A stretch of 64,000 nucleotides of DNA from Chelativorans multitrophicus (GCF_011317445.1 NZ_JAAAPL010000003.1:248001-312000); one strand, 5' to 3'; positions 8,459 to 16,956 are shown, counted from the first letter of the stretch. Notes: generated from the sequence alone by a model not told the origin. A program made the numbers and translations.

Positions 8459-9280
8459 TCATGGAAAGGCGCGGGCGGAGCAACTTTGGCCGCCATCGAC
8501 GGGCAGGCAGACGCCGGTGATAAAGCGCGCCGCATCGGAGGCGAGGAAAAGCGCAGCCTGGGCAACGTCCTCGGGCTGCCCATTGCGGCGCATCGGCACC
8601 ATCGCAATGCGTGCTTCGCGCATTTCCTCCGGCGAGCCATAGGTATTGGCTATTGCCTGCTGGAGCATAGGCGTCTCGATTGCGCCGGGGATCACGCAGT
8701 TGGCGCGTATCCCGTGGCGGGCATACTCCATCGCGATTGAAACGGTTGCCTGGTTCACGGCAGCCTTAGCCGCCGAGTAAGCGAAATAGGCGTATCCGGT
8801 CCACCTTAGCGAGGCGAGTGAGGACACATTGACAATAGCGCCGCGCCCAGCATCGAGCATGGCTGGCAACACCGCTTTGCAAGCACGGTAGACAGTGCCC
8901 AGATTGAGGTCGAGCGCTTTGTGATAGTCTGGTTCGCTTAGCTCCACCGGCCCGCCCATCACGGTCACGCCAATATTGTTATGAAGCACATCAATGCGAC
9001 CGAAGCGTTCGAGGATAGTTGCGGTCAGCCCCTCCATCTCCTTCAGATCGGTGGCATCGACGCGTATTGCGACAGCTTTCCCGCCTTCCCGCTCGATGAT
9101 CGCGCGGCTGCGTTCGGCCGCTTCGAGGTCCCGATCTGCGCAGATGACCTGCGCCCCTTCGCAGGCATAGGCACGGGCGGCCGCACCGCCGTTGTTCCAG
9201 CCCTCTCTGGGCCGCCCCGCCCCGACGACGAGAACGACTTTCTCTGCGAAACGGGCACCTTGCGCCACTTGAAGCGTCAT
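8459..9280 (-). CDS. Short-chain dehydrogenase/reductase with extended cofactor loop
   Basis: An SDR of 273 residues. The catalytic serine lies in VNVSSLASL and the Tyr-Lys pair in YSAAK; HNNIG takes the NNAG place. The N-terminal glycine loop is longer than normal (GAGRPREGWNNGG), as in some SDRs in which GxxxGxG is spread out. The start is the ATG at 9280 that overlaps the TRAP permease stop by 4 bp; the open frame extends upstream only because it runs antisense-like through the permease gene in another phase. It probably oxidises the compound brought in by the TRAP system before the transketolase step. A nearby second SDR in the same operon suggests two oxidation or reduction steps, or an oxidation and an epimerisation. 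Confidence 0.88.
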   Translation of the reverse strand: MTLQVAQGARFAEKVVLVVGAGRPREGWNNGGAAARAYACEGAQVICADRDLEAAERSRAIIEREGGKAVAIRVDATDLKEMEGLTATILERFGRIDVLHNNIGVTVMGGPVELSEPDYHKALDLNLGTVYRACKAVLPAMLDAGRGAIVNVSSLASLRWTGYAYFAYSAAKAAVNQATVSIAMEYARHGIRANCVIPGAIETPMLQQAIANTYGSPEEMREARIAMVPMRRNGQPEDVAQAALFLASDAARFITGVCLPVDGGQSCSARAFP

Positions 9281-11145
9281 GACAGCACCCCCAGCGAGAT
9301 CCACGGGAAGACAGCGATCAACACAAGCCCGACGATCAAAGCTAAGATGTAGGGCCAGATCGCACGAAGCGCGTCGTCGGGGGCAACATTGCCGATCCGG
9401 CACGCGAGGTAGAAGCCGATGCCGATAGGTGGAGCCATCAGTCCGATATTCATCGCGACCACGACTATCATGGCATAGTGGACCGGATGCAGCCCGAAAT
9501 CGGCCGCTATCGGGAACATCAGCGGCGACATGAGAACGAGGGCCGGCAGTCCTTCGAGCACGCAACCCAGGATGAGAAATGTTACGATCGATACGGCGAT
9601 AAACGAAACGGCGCCACCCGGCAGGCCAGCTGCGATATCAGCGATCATCTGGCCGACGCCCGCCTGCGTGATAGCCCACGCCATGGAAAGCGCAGTCCCG
9701 AGGATCAGCAGGATCGCACCGCTCATCGCGGCTGTCTCGACGAGCATCTTGTAAATGCTCTTCAGGGTGAGACCGCCATAGAGCATCGCGCCAATTGCAA
9801 GACCGTACACGACGGCAATGGTGGAAACTTCCGTCGCAGTGGCGATGCCGCTCGAAACTGATCCGCGGATGAGGAACGGCAAGACAAGCGCCGGTGCGGC
9901 GATGACGAGAAGCTGAATCGTCATCCTCAGCGGCGCACGGCGCACCCCCTCCATGGATTCATGGCGTGCACGCCAGCGGGCAAGAGCCATTAGCACCAGC
10001 AGGAGGACCATCGCAACGACGAAGCCGCTGGCAAACAGATCTGCAATGGAGATTCCGGCAACGGCCCCAAGAACGATCAGTATGATCGACGGCGGCACGG
10101 TATCGGCCATGGCGGCACCGGTTGCGAGCTGCGCGATCATTTCAGGAGGATTGTTGCCGCGGCGCTTCATTTCCGGGAAAAGCGCCGGGGCTACCGTCGC
10201 CATGTCCGACACCTTGGAGCCGGATATGCCGGAAACGATGAAAAGTGAGCTCAGCAGCACGTACGACATACCGGCCTTGACATGACCGATAAGTGAACCA
10301 AGGAAATCGACGATTGCCTTGCCCATGCCCGTCGTGTCGAGAACGCATCCCAGAAGGACAAAAATCGGGACCGACAGGAGAATGATACCGGACATGCCCT
10401 CGTCCATCCGGCCGACCATGACATAGATCGGAACATAGGAGGCGAAGGCCAGGTAACAGAGTGTTCCTAGCCCGAAGCAGAAGGCGATCGGAACACCGGC
10501 GGCGAGTCCTAGGGCAACAACCAGGACAAGGAAGAAGCCCAACGAAACATTTCCGATATTGATGAAGTAGTCGGAAAGCGCCCAGAACGCGAAGCCGGCG
10601 CCCACGACAATCACCACCCCGGTGAGGATTTCCGACAAGGAGTGACTGCGAAAGGCATGCACCAGCAGCAGCCCAAGCATCATCGTGAAGCCAACCGGAA
10701 TACCGGCAACGCGGAACGTGTTTGGGATATGAAGAGCCGCCGAGGTGATGAACCACTCCTCATAGGCATACTCAAATGTCACCGGCAGCATAGCGACAAG
10801 AAACGCCGCCACAGCCATCAGCGCGGTGGCCTCCACCGGCCCCTGAAGACGCTCGGGCAACAGCCGCAGAAAAAGCGTAAGCCGCAGGTGCTCGTTACGG
10901 TCGAGCGCGATCGCCGAGCCCAACATGGCAAGCCAGATGAAACAGATGGACGCCGCCTCCTCCACCCATACGAGAGGAAGATCGATCACGTATCTGGAGA
11001 TCACGCCGCCTAGAAGCAGCAAAACTACGGCCGCCATTAGCAAGGCAGCCACGAATTCAACCGGGCGCATAAATGCCGACCCGGCGCGGGCCTCAAGATT
11101 CTCGCTAACCTCGCCGAGGGCGAAGTCTTCGCTTGCTGTTGTCAT
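9277..11145 (-). CDS. TRAP transporter DctQM fusion permease
   Basis: A fused TRAP permease of 622 residues. The first 170 residues are a DctQ-like four-helix unit, recognised by VWVEEAASICFIWLAMLGSA and the following EHLRL region. The rest is a DctM-like carrier with about twelve helices and the motifs LLLSVPIFVLLG and TVPPSIILIVLGAVAGIS, plus LMAPPIGIGFYLACRI near the end. In the inner membrane it would import solute bound by the DctP protein whose gene lies just upstream, driven by a sodium or proton gradient. The start at 11145 (MTTASED) is preferred, because a longer frame to 11217 would translate a 26-bp perfect palindrome. The stop overlaps the SDR start, so transport and metabolism genes are coupled. 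Confidence 0.92.
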   Translation of the reverse strand: MTTASEDFALGEVSENLEARAGSAFMRPVEFVAALLMAAVVLLLLGGVISRYVIDLPLVWVEEAASICFIWLAMLGSAIALDRNEHLRLTLFLRLLPERLQGPVEATALMAVAAFLVAMLPVTFEYAYEEWFITSAALHIPNTFRVAGIPVGFTMMLGLLLVHAFRSHSLSEILTGVVIVVGAGFAFWALSDYFINIGNVSLGFFLVLVVALGLAAGVPIAFCFGLGTLCYLAFASYVPIYVMVGRMDEGMSGIILLSVPIFVLLGCVLDTTGMGKAIVDFLGSLIGHVKAGMSYVLLSSLFIVSGISGSKVSDMATVAPALFPEMKRRGNNPPEMIAQLATGAAMADTVPPSIILIVLGAVAGISIADLFASGFVVAMVLLLVLMALARWRARHESMEGVRRAPLRMTIQLLVIAAPALVLPFLIRGSVSSGIATATEVSTIAVVYGLAIGAMLYGGLTLKSIYKMLVETAAMSGAILLILGTALSMAWAITQAGVGQMIADIAAGLPGGAVSFIAVSIVTFLILGCVLEGLPALVLMSPLMFPIAADFGLHPVHYAMIVVVAMNIGLMAPPIGIGFYLACRIGNVAPDDALRAIWPYILALIVGLVLIAVFPWISLGVLS

Positions 11146-11194
11146 GATTTTGTCGTCCGAGACTGCGGCTCCGCCGAAAGGTAGTCGGAATGGA

Positions 11195-11220
11195 CGAATG
11201 CGCTCGCGCGAGCGCATTCG
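11195..11220. promoter_or_regulatory. 26-bp perfect palindrome between dctP and dctQM
   Basis: Two 13-bp arms, CGAATGCGCTCGC and its exact complement, meet with no loop bases between them. It lies 13 bp after the dctP stop and 49 bp before the dctQM start. No run of T follows on the transcribed - strand, so it is not a typical intrinsic terminator. In RNA the centre must open to form a small loop, leaving a GC-rich stem of about 11 bp. Such an element could protect the 3' end of the binding-protein message or partly reduce read-through, giving more binding protein than permease. That role is inferred. Confidence 0.7.
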
Positions 11221-11233
11221 TTTCTCAACATCG

Positions 11234-12244
11234 TCAGGCGAGAGGGCCGGTCACCTTCTCCAGAAGGGACCACGCTTCCTCACCATAGTTGTTTTTCCAT
11301 TCGCTATAGAAATTCGCCTCGCGCAGTTGGTCGCGGATCGCTGCGGGGTCGGGCTCGTTGAACTGCATGCCGCTCTCTTCCAAAGAAGTACGGAGCGTTG
11401 CATTCAACCGATCGATGTCCTCCCGCTGGTCGAGCGTGGAGCGCTCAATGTTCCGGCTGACGATCTCCTTGATGTCATCCGGCAACCGATCCCAAGACCG
11501 CTGGTTTGCCAGCATCCAGAATCCGTCCCACATGTGATTGGTTAGCGAGCAGTATTCCTGCACTTCATAGAGCTTGCCCACATCGATTGTGGAAAGAGGA
11601 TTCTCCTGAGCGTCAACTATGCCGGTCTGCAAAGCGGTATAGACTTCGTTCCAGTTGATACTTGCCGGCGCACACCCCAATGCCTGGAACATCGACGTCC
11701 AAAGCGGGCTGACGGGGACTCGGATCTTCAAACCGCGCAGGTTCTCAGGTCCCTCGATTGGCCCCGTCGAGGTCGTAATCTGGCGAAAGCCGTTATTGAA
11801 GATCTTGTCCATCACATGAAGACGGGAAGCTTTGATCTGATCGCGCACATAGGCGCCCAGATCTCCGTCCATAGCCGCCCAGACTTCGCCCGTATTCTTG
11901 AAGGCGAAGCCCATGCCGTTGATGGATGCCACAGGAACGAGCGACGACAGGATGATGCCGGACAGGGTGAAAAACTCGACTGCGCCGGAGCGTACCTGAT
12001 TGAGCGTATCCGTGTCCGACCCCAGCTGATTGTTGGGGAAGATCTGCAGCTCGAAGCGTCCGTCCGTTTCTTCCGCGATTCGATCGCGCGCCTCTTCCAT
12101 CCGGTTATTCATCGGATGGCCGAGGGGAAAATTGTTGGCGAACTTGTAGCGGAACTCGGCAGCCTGGGCCTTGCCGGAAATGATGGCCGGCGCCGCAATT
12201 GCACCTATGCCTGCTCCGATGAAGAGACGACGATTGATACCCAT
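11234..12244 (-). CDS. TRAP transporter DctP-type solute-binding protein
   Basis: A 336-residue periplasmic binding protein of the DctP family. The N terminus (MGINRRLFIGAGIGAIAAPAI) has twin arginines and a hydrophobic core that ends in AQA, so a Tat-like or Sec signal peptide of about 29 residues is likely. The mature part begins RYKFANNFPLGHP, and the family motif IKVxxx appears as GLKIRVPVSPLWTSMFQALG with the arginine that grips the substrate carboxylate, followed by NWNEVYTALQTGIVDAQENP. It is the first gene of the - strand operon and follows a strong ribosome site (AAGGAGGAG). Regulation is probably by the divergently encoded IclR protein. DctP proteins usually bind acids or sugar acids through that conserved arginine, which argues for an acidic ligand. 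Confidence 0.93.
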   Translation of the reverse strand: MGINRRLFIGAGIGAIAAPAIISGKAQAAEFRYKFANNFPLGHPMNNRMEEARDRIAEETDGRFELQIFPNNQLGSDTDTLNQVRSGAVEFFTLSGIILSSLVPVASINGMGFAFKNTGEVWAAMDGDLGAYVRDQIKASRLHVMDKIFNNGFRQITTSTGPIEGPENLRGLKIRVPVSPLWTSMFQALGCAPASINWNEVYTALQTGIVDAQENPLSTIDVGKLYEVQEYCSLTNHMWDGFWMLANQRSWDRLPDDIKEIVSRNIERSTLDQREDIDRLNATLRTSLEESGMQFNEPDPAAIRDQLREANFYSEWKNNYGEEAWSLLEKVTGPLA

Positions 12245-12320
12245 TCTTGATTTCTCCTCCTTGGATCGGCCCCGCCATCTGCACGCGGCATATGCGACGC
12301 CGAGTTGTTAAAAACTCCCG

Positions 12321-12334
12321 ATGACAAAAGTCAT
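12321..12334. promoter_or_regulatory. Inverted repeat, operator candidate in the dctP-iclR spacer
   Basis: ATGAC and GTCAT flank four A residues. The same TGAC...GTCA halves recur 40 bp away as the perfect palindrome TGACATGTCA at 12361-12370. Two related inverted repeats in the region between divergent genes are what a local regulator would use. The IclR protein encoded next door is the obvious candidate, but this is inference. Confidence 0.45.
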
Positions 12335-12359
12335 ATCATGGAGTAGTTTGTGAAAAAAC

Positions 12360-12388
12360 ATGACATGTCAAAAAAAAGTCGTTATAAA
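12360..12388 (+). promoter_or_regulatory. Probable promoter of iclR with an overlapping palindrome
   Basis: ATGACA at 12360-12365 resembles a -35 box, and TATAAA at 12383-12388 resembles a -10 box, with 17 bp between them. Transcription would begin near 12395, leaving a leader of about 47 bases. The palindrome TGACATGTCA at 12361-12370 covers the -35 box, so a bound repressor would block the promoter. The match is by eye and untested. Confidence 0.45.
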
Positions 12389-12411
12389 TCATCGAATTAA
12401 AAATTTTACCA

Positions 12412-12426
12412 GTCCATAATATGGAC
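12412..12426. promoter_or_regulatory. GTCCAT-AAT-ATGGAC inverted repeat before the iclR ribosome site
   Basis: A 6-bp inverted repeat with a 3-bp centre lies directly upstream of the ribosome site chosen for the IclR gene and downstream of the proposed promoter. It could be an autoregulatory operator. IclR-family sites are often short palindromes of this size, but the identity of the binding protein is inferred from position only. Confidence 0.4.
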
Positions 12427-12441
12427 CGTATGGAGGAGTCG

Positions 12442-13275
12442 ATGGAGGAGCCGTCGGGAAGTCAAAGCGTCGAACGTGCCATGCACCTGCTGGCGCTAGT
12501 CGCTGAACGGCACAAGAACGGCGCCACGCTCGCGGAGCTCGTCCGTGCCAGCGGCTTCAAGCAACCCACTACGAGACGGTTGCTGGTCGCATTGATCCGC
12601 TCGGGATTGGTTTCGCAGAACGAAACAACGAGACGCTATCAGCTCGGTGTGTCGGCATATCTTTACGGCACAATCGCTTCGGATCGCTTTGCCGTGCACA
12701 CGATGGCCGACGAATCAGTCCGGCGCTTGGCGGAGCGATCGGAGGACACAGCCTTCTTCTGTTTACGGCAGGGCCTGCATACCCTTTGTATGCAGCGCGA
12801 AGAGGGGTTGCACCCCATTCGTTCCCATGTGCTCAACGTCGGCCAGCGTCATCCGCTCGGCGTGGCCGCTCATGGAATCGCCATCCTGGCGAGCCTGGAG
12901 GACCGTGAAATCGACATGATTGTCGCGGTTCACCGCGACTATTACGCCAGTCATTATCCGATGCTGACGGAGCCGGTCCTGAGGCAGGCGATCGCAGAAA
13001 CGCGAAGGCGCGGCTGCGCGATCAACAGGGGCATTTTCCACGCCGGTGCATGGGCGATCGCAGTCGCCATTCGCGACCATACCGGTCGGGTGACTGGCGC
13101 CTTGTCGATCGGTGCCATCGAGTCGCGGCTCAACGAAAGCCGCCAGCCGGAAATCATCACTATGCTTAAAAGCGAGGCGCGGAAGCTCGAAACGCGTCTC
13201 ACGGCACTCAGCACCCAGTTTTCCCCTGAAAGTCAAGCGGCGCAAATGCGCACGTCTACCGCGGTACAGGAATGA
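12442..13275 (+). CDS. IclR-family transcriptional regulator
   Basis: A 277-residue IclR regulator. An N-terminal winged helix (VERAMHLLALVAERHKNGAT, then the recognition helix region PTTRRLLVALIRSGL) is followed by the effector-binding domain with HPLGVAAHGIAILASL and GALSIGAIESRL. The start ATG at 12442 is chosen because GGAGGAG lies just upstream; in-frame ATGs at 12421 and 12430 have no ribosome site. It is transcribed away from the TRAP-SDR-transketolase operon and reads into the PCC-like and molybdoenzyme genes, so it probably controls both sides. IclR proteins sense small organic acids or aromatic intermediates. Autoregulation is likely from the palindromes in the spacer. Confidence 0.92.
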   Translation: MEEPSGSQSVERAMHLLALVAERHKNGATLAELVRASGFKQPTTRRLLVALIRSGLVSQNETTRRYQLGVSAYLYGTIASDRFAVHTMADESVRRLAERSEDTAFFCLRQGLHTLCMQREEGLHPIRSHVLNVGQRHPLGVAAHGIAILASLEDREIDMIVAVHRDYYASHYPMLTEPVLRQAIAETRRRGCAINRGIFHAGAWAIAVAIRDHTGRVTGALSIGAIESRLNESRQPEIITMLKSEARKLETRLTALSTQFSPESQAAQMRTSTAVQE

Positions 13276-13283
13276 TCTGAGCC

Positions 13284-14177
13284 ATGCACGACGCAACAGC
13301 CTACGGTAAAGCTCTGAACTCAGCACGCCACCTGACCCATCCGGGTCCGATCGATCCGACACGTGTGCGGAGTTACTCGTCCGGCAGCCGCGCTGGCACC
13401 ATCCGTTTGCCGGAAGGCGCAATCGTGATGGATGCGATTGCTGCCCATCTAGAGCCGTTGGAAATTCGAAGTGCAGCACTCGACCTTTCAGGGCTGGTGC
13501 TCGGACCAATGCAGTTCGTTATGCCGACCTATTCGAAGACGGCCGAACACGTCGCCTACTACAGCGAAACCTATTTTCGTGATGGCCCTGTGACGATCGA
13601 AGAGGGCACGGCGACCTACGGTTCGCGCGATGGCCGCCCCTTCCTCCACGGCCACGTGCTCTGGCACGACGAGGATGGCACGCAGCGCGGCGGCCATATC
13701 CTCCCCTTTGACTGCCGGATCGGGCGCGACTGCGAGATCGCATATGTGGGCAGTCAGGACATTGCGATGGAGGCGCGGTTCGATCCCGAGACGAACTTCA
13801 CCCTGTTCGGTCCGCAAGCCGTCAATCCCAAAACCTCCGGCGACTTAGTGGTCGCTCAAATTCGACCGAATGAGGACCTGGTCGATACGCTGGAGCGCGT
13901 CTGCGCCGAACACGGTGTCACCTCAGGGCGGGTGCTCAGCCTGATCGGCAGCACCGTCGGGGCGCGATTTGAAGGTGGCCCCGCAATAGATGAGGTACCC
14001 ACGGAGATTCTCGGCCTCAAAGGATCGATTGGAACCGACGGGGTGGGCCGTCCGCGCCTTGAACTCGAAATTGCGTTGATCGACGCTGCCGGCAATATCC
14101 ATCGGGGTCGTCCAAGCCGACACGAGAATCCCGTCCTGATCTGCGTCGAAGCCTTCCTACAATTCCACCGCGACTAA
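13284..14177 (+). CDS. Tandem PCC/DUF296-like domain protein
   Basis: A 297-residue cytoplasmic protein that seems to hold two copies of the PCC (plant and prokaryote conserved, DUF296) fold. The second copy is clearer: VVAQIRPNEDLVDTLERVC, then GVTSGRVLSLIGSTVGARF, and a final sheet with PVLICVEAFLQF. The first covers roughly residues 25-190 and includes FLHGHVLWHDEDG and GGHILPFDC, where His residues could bind metal. In single-domain relatives a trimer binds metal or DNA, but few have a proven activity. It starts 8 bp after the IclR stop and 20 bp before the molybdoenzyme, which makes a three-gene operon. The fold assignment is moderately sure, and the function is unknown. Confidence 0.6.
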   Translation: MHDATAYGKALNSARHLTHPGPIDPTRVRSYSSGSRAGTIRLPEGAIVMDAIAAHLEPLEIRSAALDLSGLVLGPMQFVMPTYSKTAEHVAYYSETYFRDGPVTIEEGTATYGSRDGRPFLHGHVLWHDEDGTQRGGHILPFDCRIGRDCEIAYVGSQDIAMEARFDPETNFTLFGPQAVNPKTSGDLVVAQIRPNEDLVDTLERVCAEHGVTSGRVLSLIGSTVGARFEGGPAIDEVPTEILGLKGSIGTDGVGRPRLELEIALIDAAGNIHRGRPSRHENPVLICVEAFLQFHRD

Positions 14178-14197
14178 GCTCATTCACAGGACTTTAC

Positions 14198-16477
14198 ATG
14201 ACGCGCTACACAGTATCCCATTGGGGCATCTATGAATACGACGAGACCGAGGAAGCTCCTCGGTTGCGCCCTCTGCGGTCAGATCCCGACCCGTCGATGA
14301 TTGGTCTTTACCAATTGGATCCCAAACTGCTCGAAAGCCGTATCAAGCGGCCTTCCATTCGCAGAAGTTGGCTTCAACATGGCCCCGGCGCCCATCCGGA
14401 GCTACGGGGGAAAGAACCCTTCGTGGAGGTGGAGTGGGAGCTTGCTCTTGATCTTATTTCGGCGGAACTGAAGCGAGTGAAGCGCGAATATGGCAACAGC
14501 GCCATTTTCGGAGGGTCCTACGGATGGGCCAGTGCGGGCCGCTTTCATCACGCGCAGAGTCAGGTTCACCGGTTTCTGAACTGCATCGGCGGCTACGTCC
14601 GGCACACGGGCTCCTATTCTCTAGGCGCAGCTCACGTCATTCTGCCGCATATCGCAGGTACGGTGGCGGATCTGAGCGCTGAGCACACGACCTGGGATGT
14701 TCTTGCCGAGCACACGGAACTGTTCGTGACCTTCGGTGGCGTTCCGACCAAGAATGCTCAATCCTCACCGGGCGGTGCGGGCCACCATCGGGTCGGCCCA
14801 GGCCTGAAGGCTATGGCCGAAAAAGGCGTCCGTTTTGTCAATATCGGGCCCTGTAACGACAATATCGCGGCGGAATGCAAGGCAGAATGGATTCGTTGCC
14901 GGCCGAATTCCGACGTGGCTCTCATGCTCGCCCTTGCTTGGCAGCTCGTGGAAGATGACGCTCATGATCAAGCGTTTCTCCGCCGCTATACGGTGGGTTT
15001 TGAGAAGTTCCTTCCTTACCTTTTGGGTGATGATGATGGCGTGGCGAAGACCCCCGCTTGGGCGGCTGAGCTCACGGGAGTTCAAGCCGATCGAATCGTG
15101 AGCCTTGCGCGCCAGATGGCCCGCTCCCGTACGATGGTGAACATTGCTTGGTCATTGCAACGGGCCCATCACGGCGAACAGGCATTCTGGATGGCGATAA
15201 CGCTCGCGGCGATGATCGGCCAGATCGGATTGCCTGGGGGCGGATTCGGCGTCGGGTACGGTCCAATGAATGCCAACGGATCCCCACACCGCCGCCTTTC
15301 AGGCCCGACCCTTTCGCAAGGCAGGAATGCCGTTCAGGATTACATCCCTTGCGCCAGAATAGCGGACATGTTGCTCAATCCCGGCGCAACATTCGAGCAT
15401 GACGGGGCCTTGCGGACCTATCCCGACATTCAATTGATCTATTGGGCTGGCGGCAATCCCTATCATCATCATCAGGATCTCAATCGGCTCAATCGGGCTT
15501 GGCAGAAGCCGCAGACGATCATCGTACACGATCCGTTCTGGACAGCGAGCGCCAAGCGCGCTGACATCGCCCTGCCCGTGACAACTGCGATGGAACGGAA
15601 CGATATCGGCTACGCGACGCAAGAAGGCTTTTTGGTTGCGATGCGTCAGATAGTGGAGCCGTTCGGCGACGCCCGCTCCGACTATCAAATTTTCGCTTCG
15701 CTCGCCAACCGCATGGGTGTGGGCGAACAATTCACGGAAGGGCGTGATGATCAAGCCTGGTTATCTCACATCTATGAGGAAACGCGTGAGCACTGGCTCC
15801 GAGAGGGCATCAAGTGCCCCGATTTCGAAACCTTCTGGGAGCAAGGCCTCATAGATCTCGCGGAACAGGCCAAACCGCGCGTTATGTTTGAGGATTTCCG
15901 GAATGCGCCGGAGGCGCACCCACTCACCACGCCCTCCGGCCGCATCGAGATCTTTTCGGAGACAATAGCATCCTTCAATTTGCCAGACTGCAAGGGGCAT
16001 CCCGCTTGGTTCGAGCCGCGAGAGTGGCTGGGTACAGCCGGGCCTGGCATGTTGCACCTTCTTACCGACCAGCCCGCGCGCAAATTGCACAGCCAGCTCG
16101 ATGCCAGTCCCTATAGCGCTGCTGGCAAGGTGAACGGACGTGAGTGCATCTATATGAATCCTGCCGATGCCGAGACGCGCGGTCTTTCTCAAAACGATAC
16201 GGTAGAGGTCTGGAACCGAAGAGGTCGGTGCCTCGCATCCGTCAGCATAACCGATGAAATCATGCAGGGTGTCGTTAGGATTTCAACGGGAGCATGGTAC
16301 GATCCCGATGAACGGGGCTGTGATCTGCACGGAAACCCCAATGTGTTGACACTAGACATCGGTACTTCTTCTCTCGGACAGGGATGTGCAGCCCAGACCT
16401 GCTTGGTAAGCTTACGCGGCCCTCTGCGAAATGCTCCAGAACCTAACCCGTTTCGGCGACCGCAGCTCGTTCCTTGA
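14198..16477 (+). CDS. Cytoplasmic molybdopterin oxidoreductase (biotin sulfoxide reductase/DMSO reductase type)
   Basis: A 759-residue member of the DMSO-reductase family. The block FGGSYGWASAGRFHHAQSQV with Ser112 matches the serine that ligates molybdenum in DMSO, TMAO and biotin sulfoxide reductases, followed by CIGGYVRHTGSYSLGA. Other cofactor motifs are WAGGNPYHHHQDLNRL and TDQPARKLHSQLD near the C-terminal dinucleotide-binding domain. No Tat signal and no N-terminal Fe-S cysteine motif are present, so it should be a single-subunit cytoplasmic enzyme like BisC rather than a periplasmic respiratory enzyme. A sulfoxide, N-oxide or hydroxylated small molecule is a reasonable substrate class. 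It is the last gene of the iclR operon. The link to the TRAP substrate is suggested only by position. Confidence 0.82.
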   Translation: MTRYTVSHWGIYEYDETEEAPRLRPLRSDPDPSMIGLYQLDPKLLESRIKRPSIRRSWLQHGPGAHPELRGKEPFVEVEWELALDLISAELKRVKREYGNSAIFGGSYGWASAGRFHHAQSQVHRFLNCIGGYVRHTGSYSLGAAHVILPHIAGTVADLSAEHTTWDVLAEHTELFVTFGGVPTKNAQSSPGGAGHHRVGPGLKAMAEKGVRFVNIGPCNDNIAAECKAEWIRCRPNSDVALMLALAWQLVEDDAHDQAFLRRYTVGFEKFLPYLLGDDDGVAKTPAWAAELTGVQADRIVSLARQMARSRTMVNIAWSLQRAHHGEQAFWMAITLAAMIGQIGLPGGGFGVGYGPMNANGSPHRRLSGPTLSQGRNAVQDYIPCARIADMLLNPGATFEHDGALRTYPDIQLIYWAGGNPYHHHQDLNRLNRAWQKPQTIIVHDPFWTASAKRADIALPVTTAMERNDIGYATQEGFLVAMRQIVEPFGDARSDYQIFASLANRMGVGEQFTEGRDDQAWLSHIYEETREHWLREGIKCPDFETFWEQGLIDLAEQAKPRVMFEDFRNAPEAHPLTTPSGRIEIFSETIASFNLPDCKGHPAWFEPREWLGTAGPGMLHLLTDQPARKLHSQLDASPYSAAGKVNGRECIYMNPADAETRGLSQNDTVEVWNRRGRCLASVSITDEIMQGVVRISTGAWYDPDERGCDLHGNPNVLTLDIGTSSLGQGCAAQTCLVSLRGPLRNAPEPNPFRRPQLVP

Positions 16478-16484
16478 CCGCAAG

Positions 16485-16808
16485 CGCCAAGTTGCCAAGC
16501 CGATCCGGAAGCGCAGACCATGGCTTAGGATCTAGTGGTTTCGTTGCAAATTTTCGGTGAGTCGAACGGAAGCTTATTGCTGGACGCAATCAGGCGGCGA
16601 TTGCCTCGAACTGTTCCTTAGGCATCGGAGCAGGATTGAAGAAGATCGGCTATGCCGTTTTGACAATCGTCAGGAAGGCTTTTCCAACGTCTACCGCATT
16701 GGGCGCAGCTGAGAGTTTGGTGGCGCGGCTGCCCGCGCCGCGTATCACGGAACGATAGAAGAAGGGAAGGCTCCCTACGTCAATATGAATCCATCAGGTA
16801 AAATAAAT
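16485..16808 (-). other. Non-coding stretch with a possible decayed coding remnant
   Basis: No intact gene is visible in these 324 bp. On the - strand an open frame from about 16785 to 16650 reads as protein-like sequence (VGSLPFFYRSVIRGAGS and later VDVGKAFLTIVKTA before a stop). After that stop the same frame reads PIFFNPAPMPKEQFEAIAA to a second stop near 16590. It has no start codon or ribosome site and I cannot name the family. Its position just beyond the 3' end of a tRNA gene fits debris of a mobile element or a truncated gene, but this is a weak inference. Confidence 0.25.
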
Positions 16809-16884
<76 letters not shown>

Positions 16885-16956
16885 ACACTTTGGCTCCCCA
16901 GGAGCCGCCGCCGTTTCCGGCGGAAGAGGTCACTCCGGTCTGGGCTACCGAAGTTG

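Noticed and set aside
16556-16570. GAGTCGAAC near 16560, resembling part of the tRNA-Ala 3' end, as an attachment-site copy
   Set aside because: Only 9 bp match and it is just 250 bp from the tRNA; too short to separate from chance.
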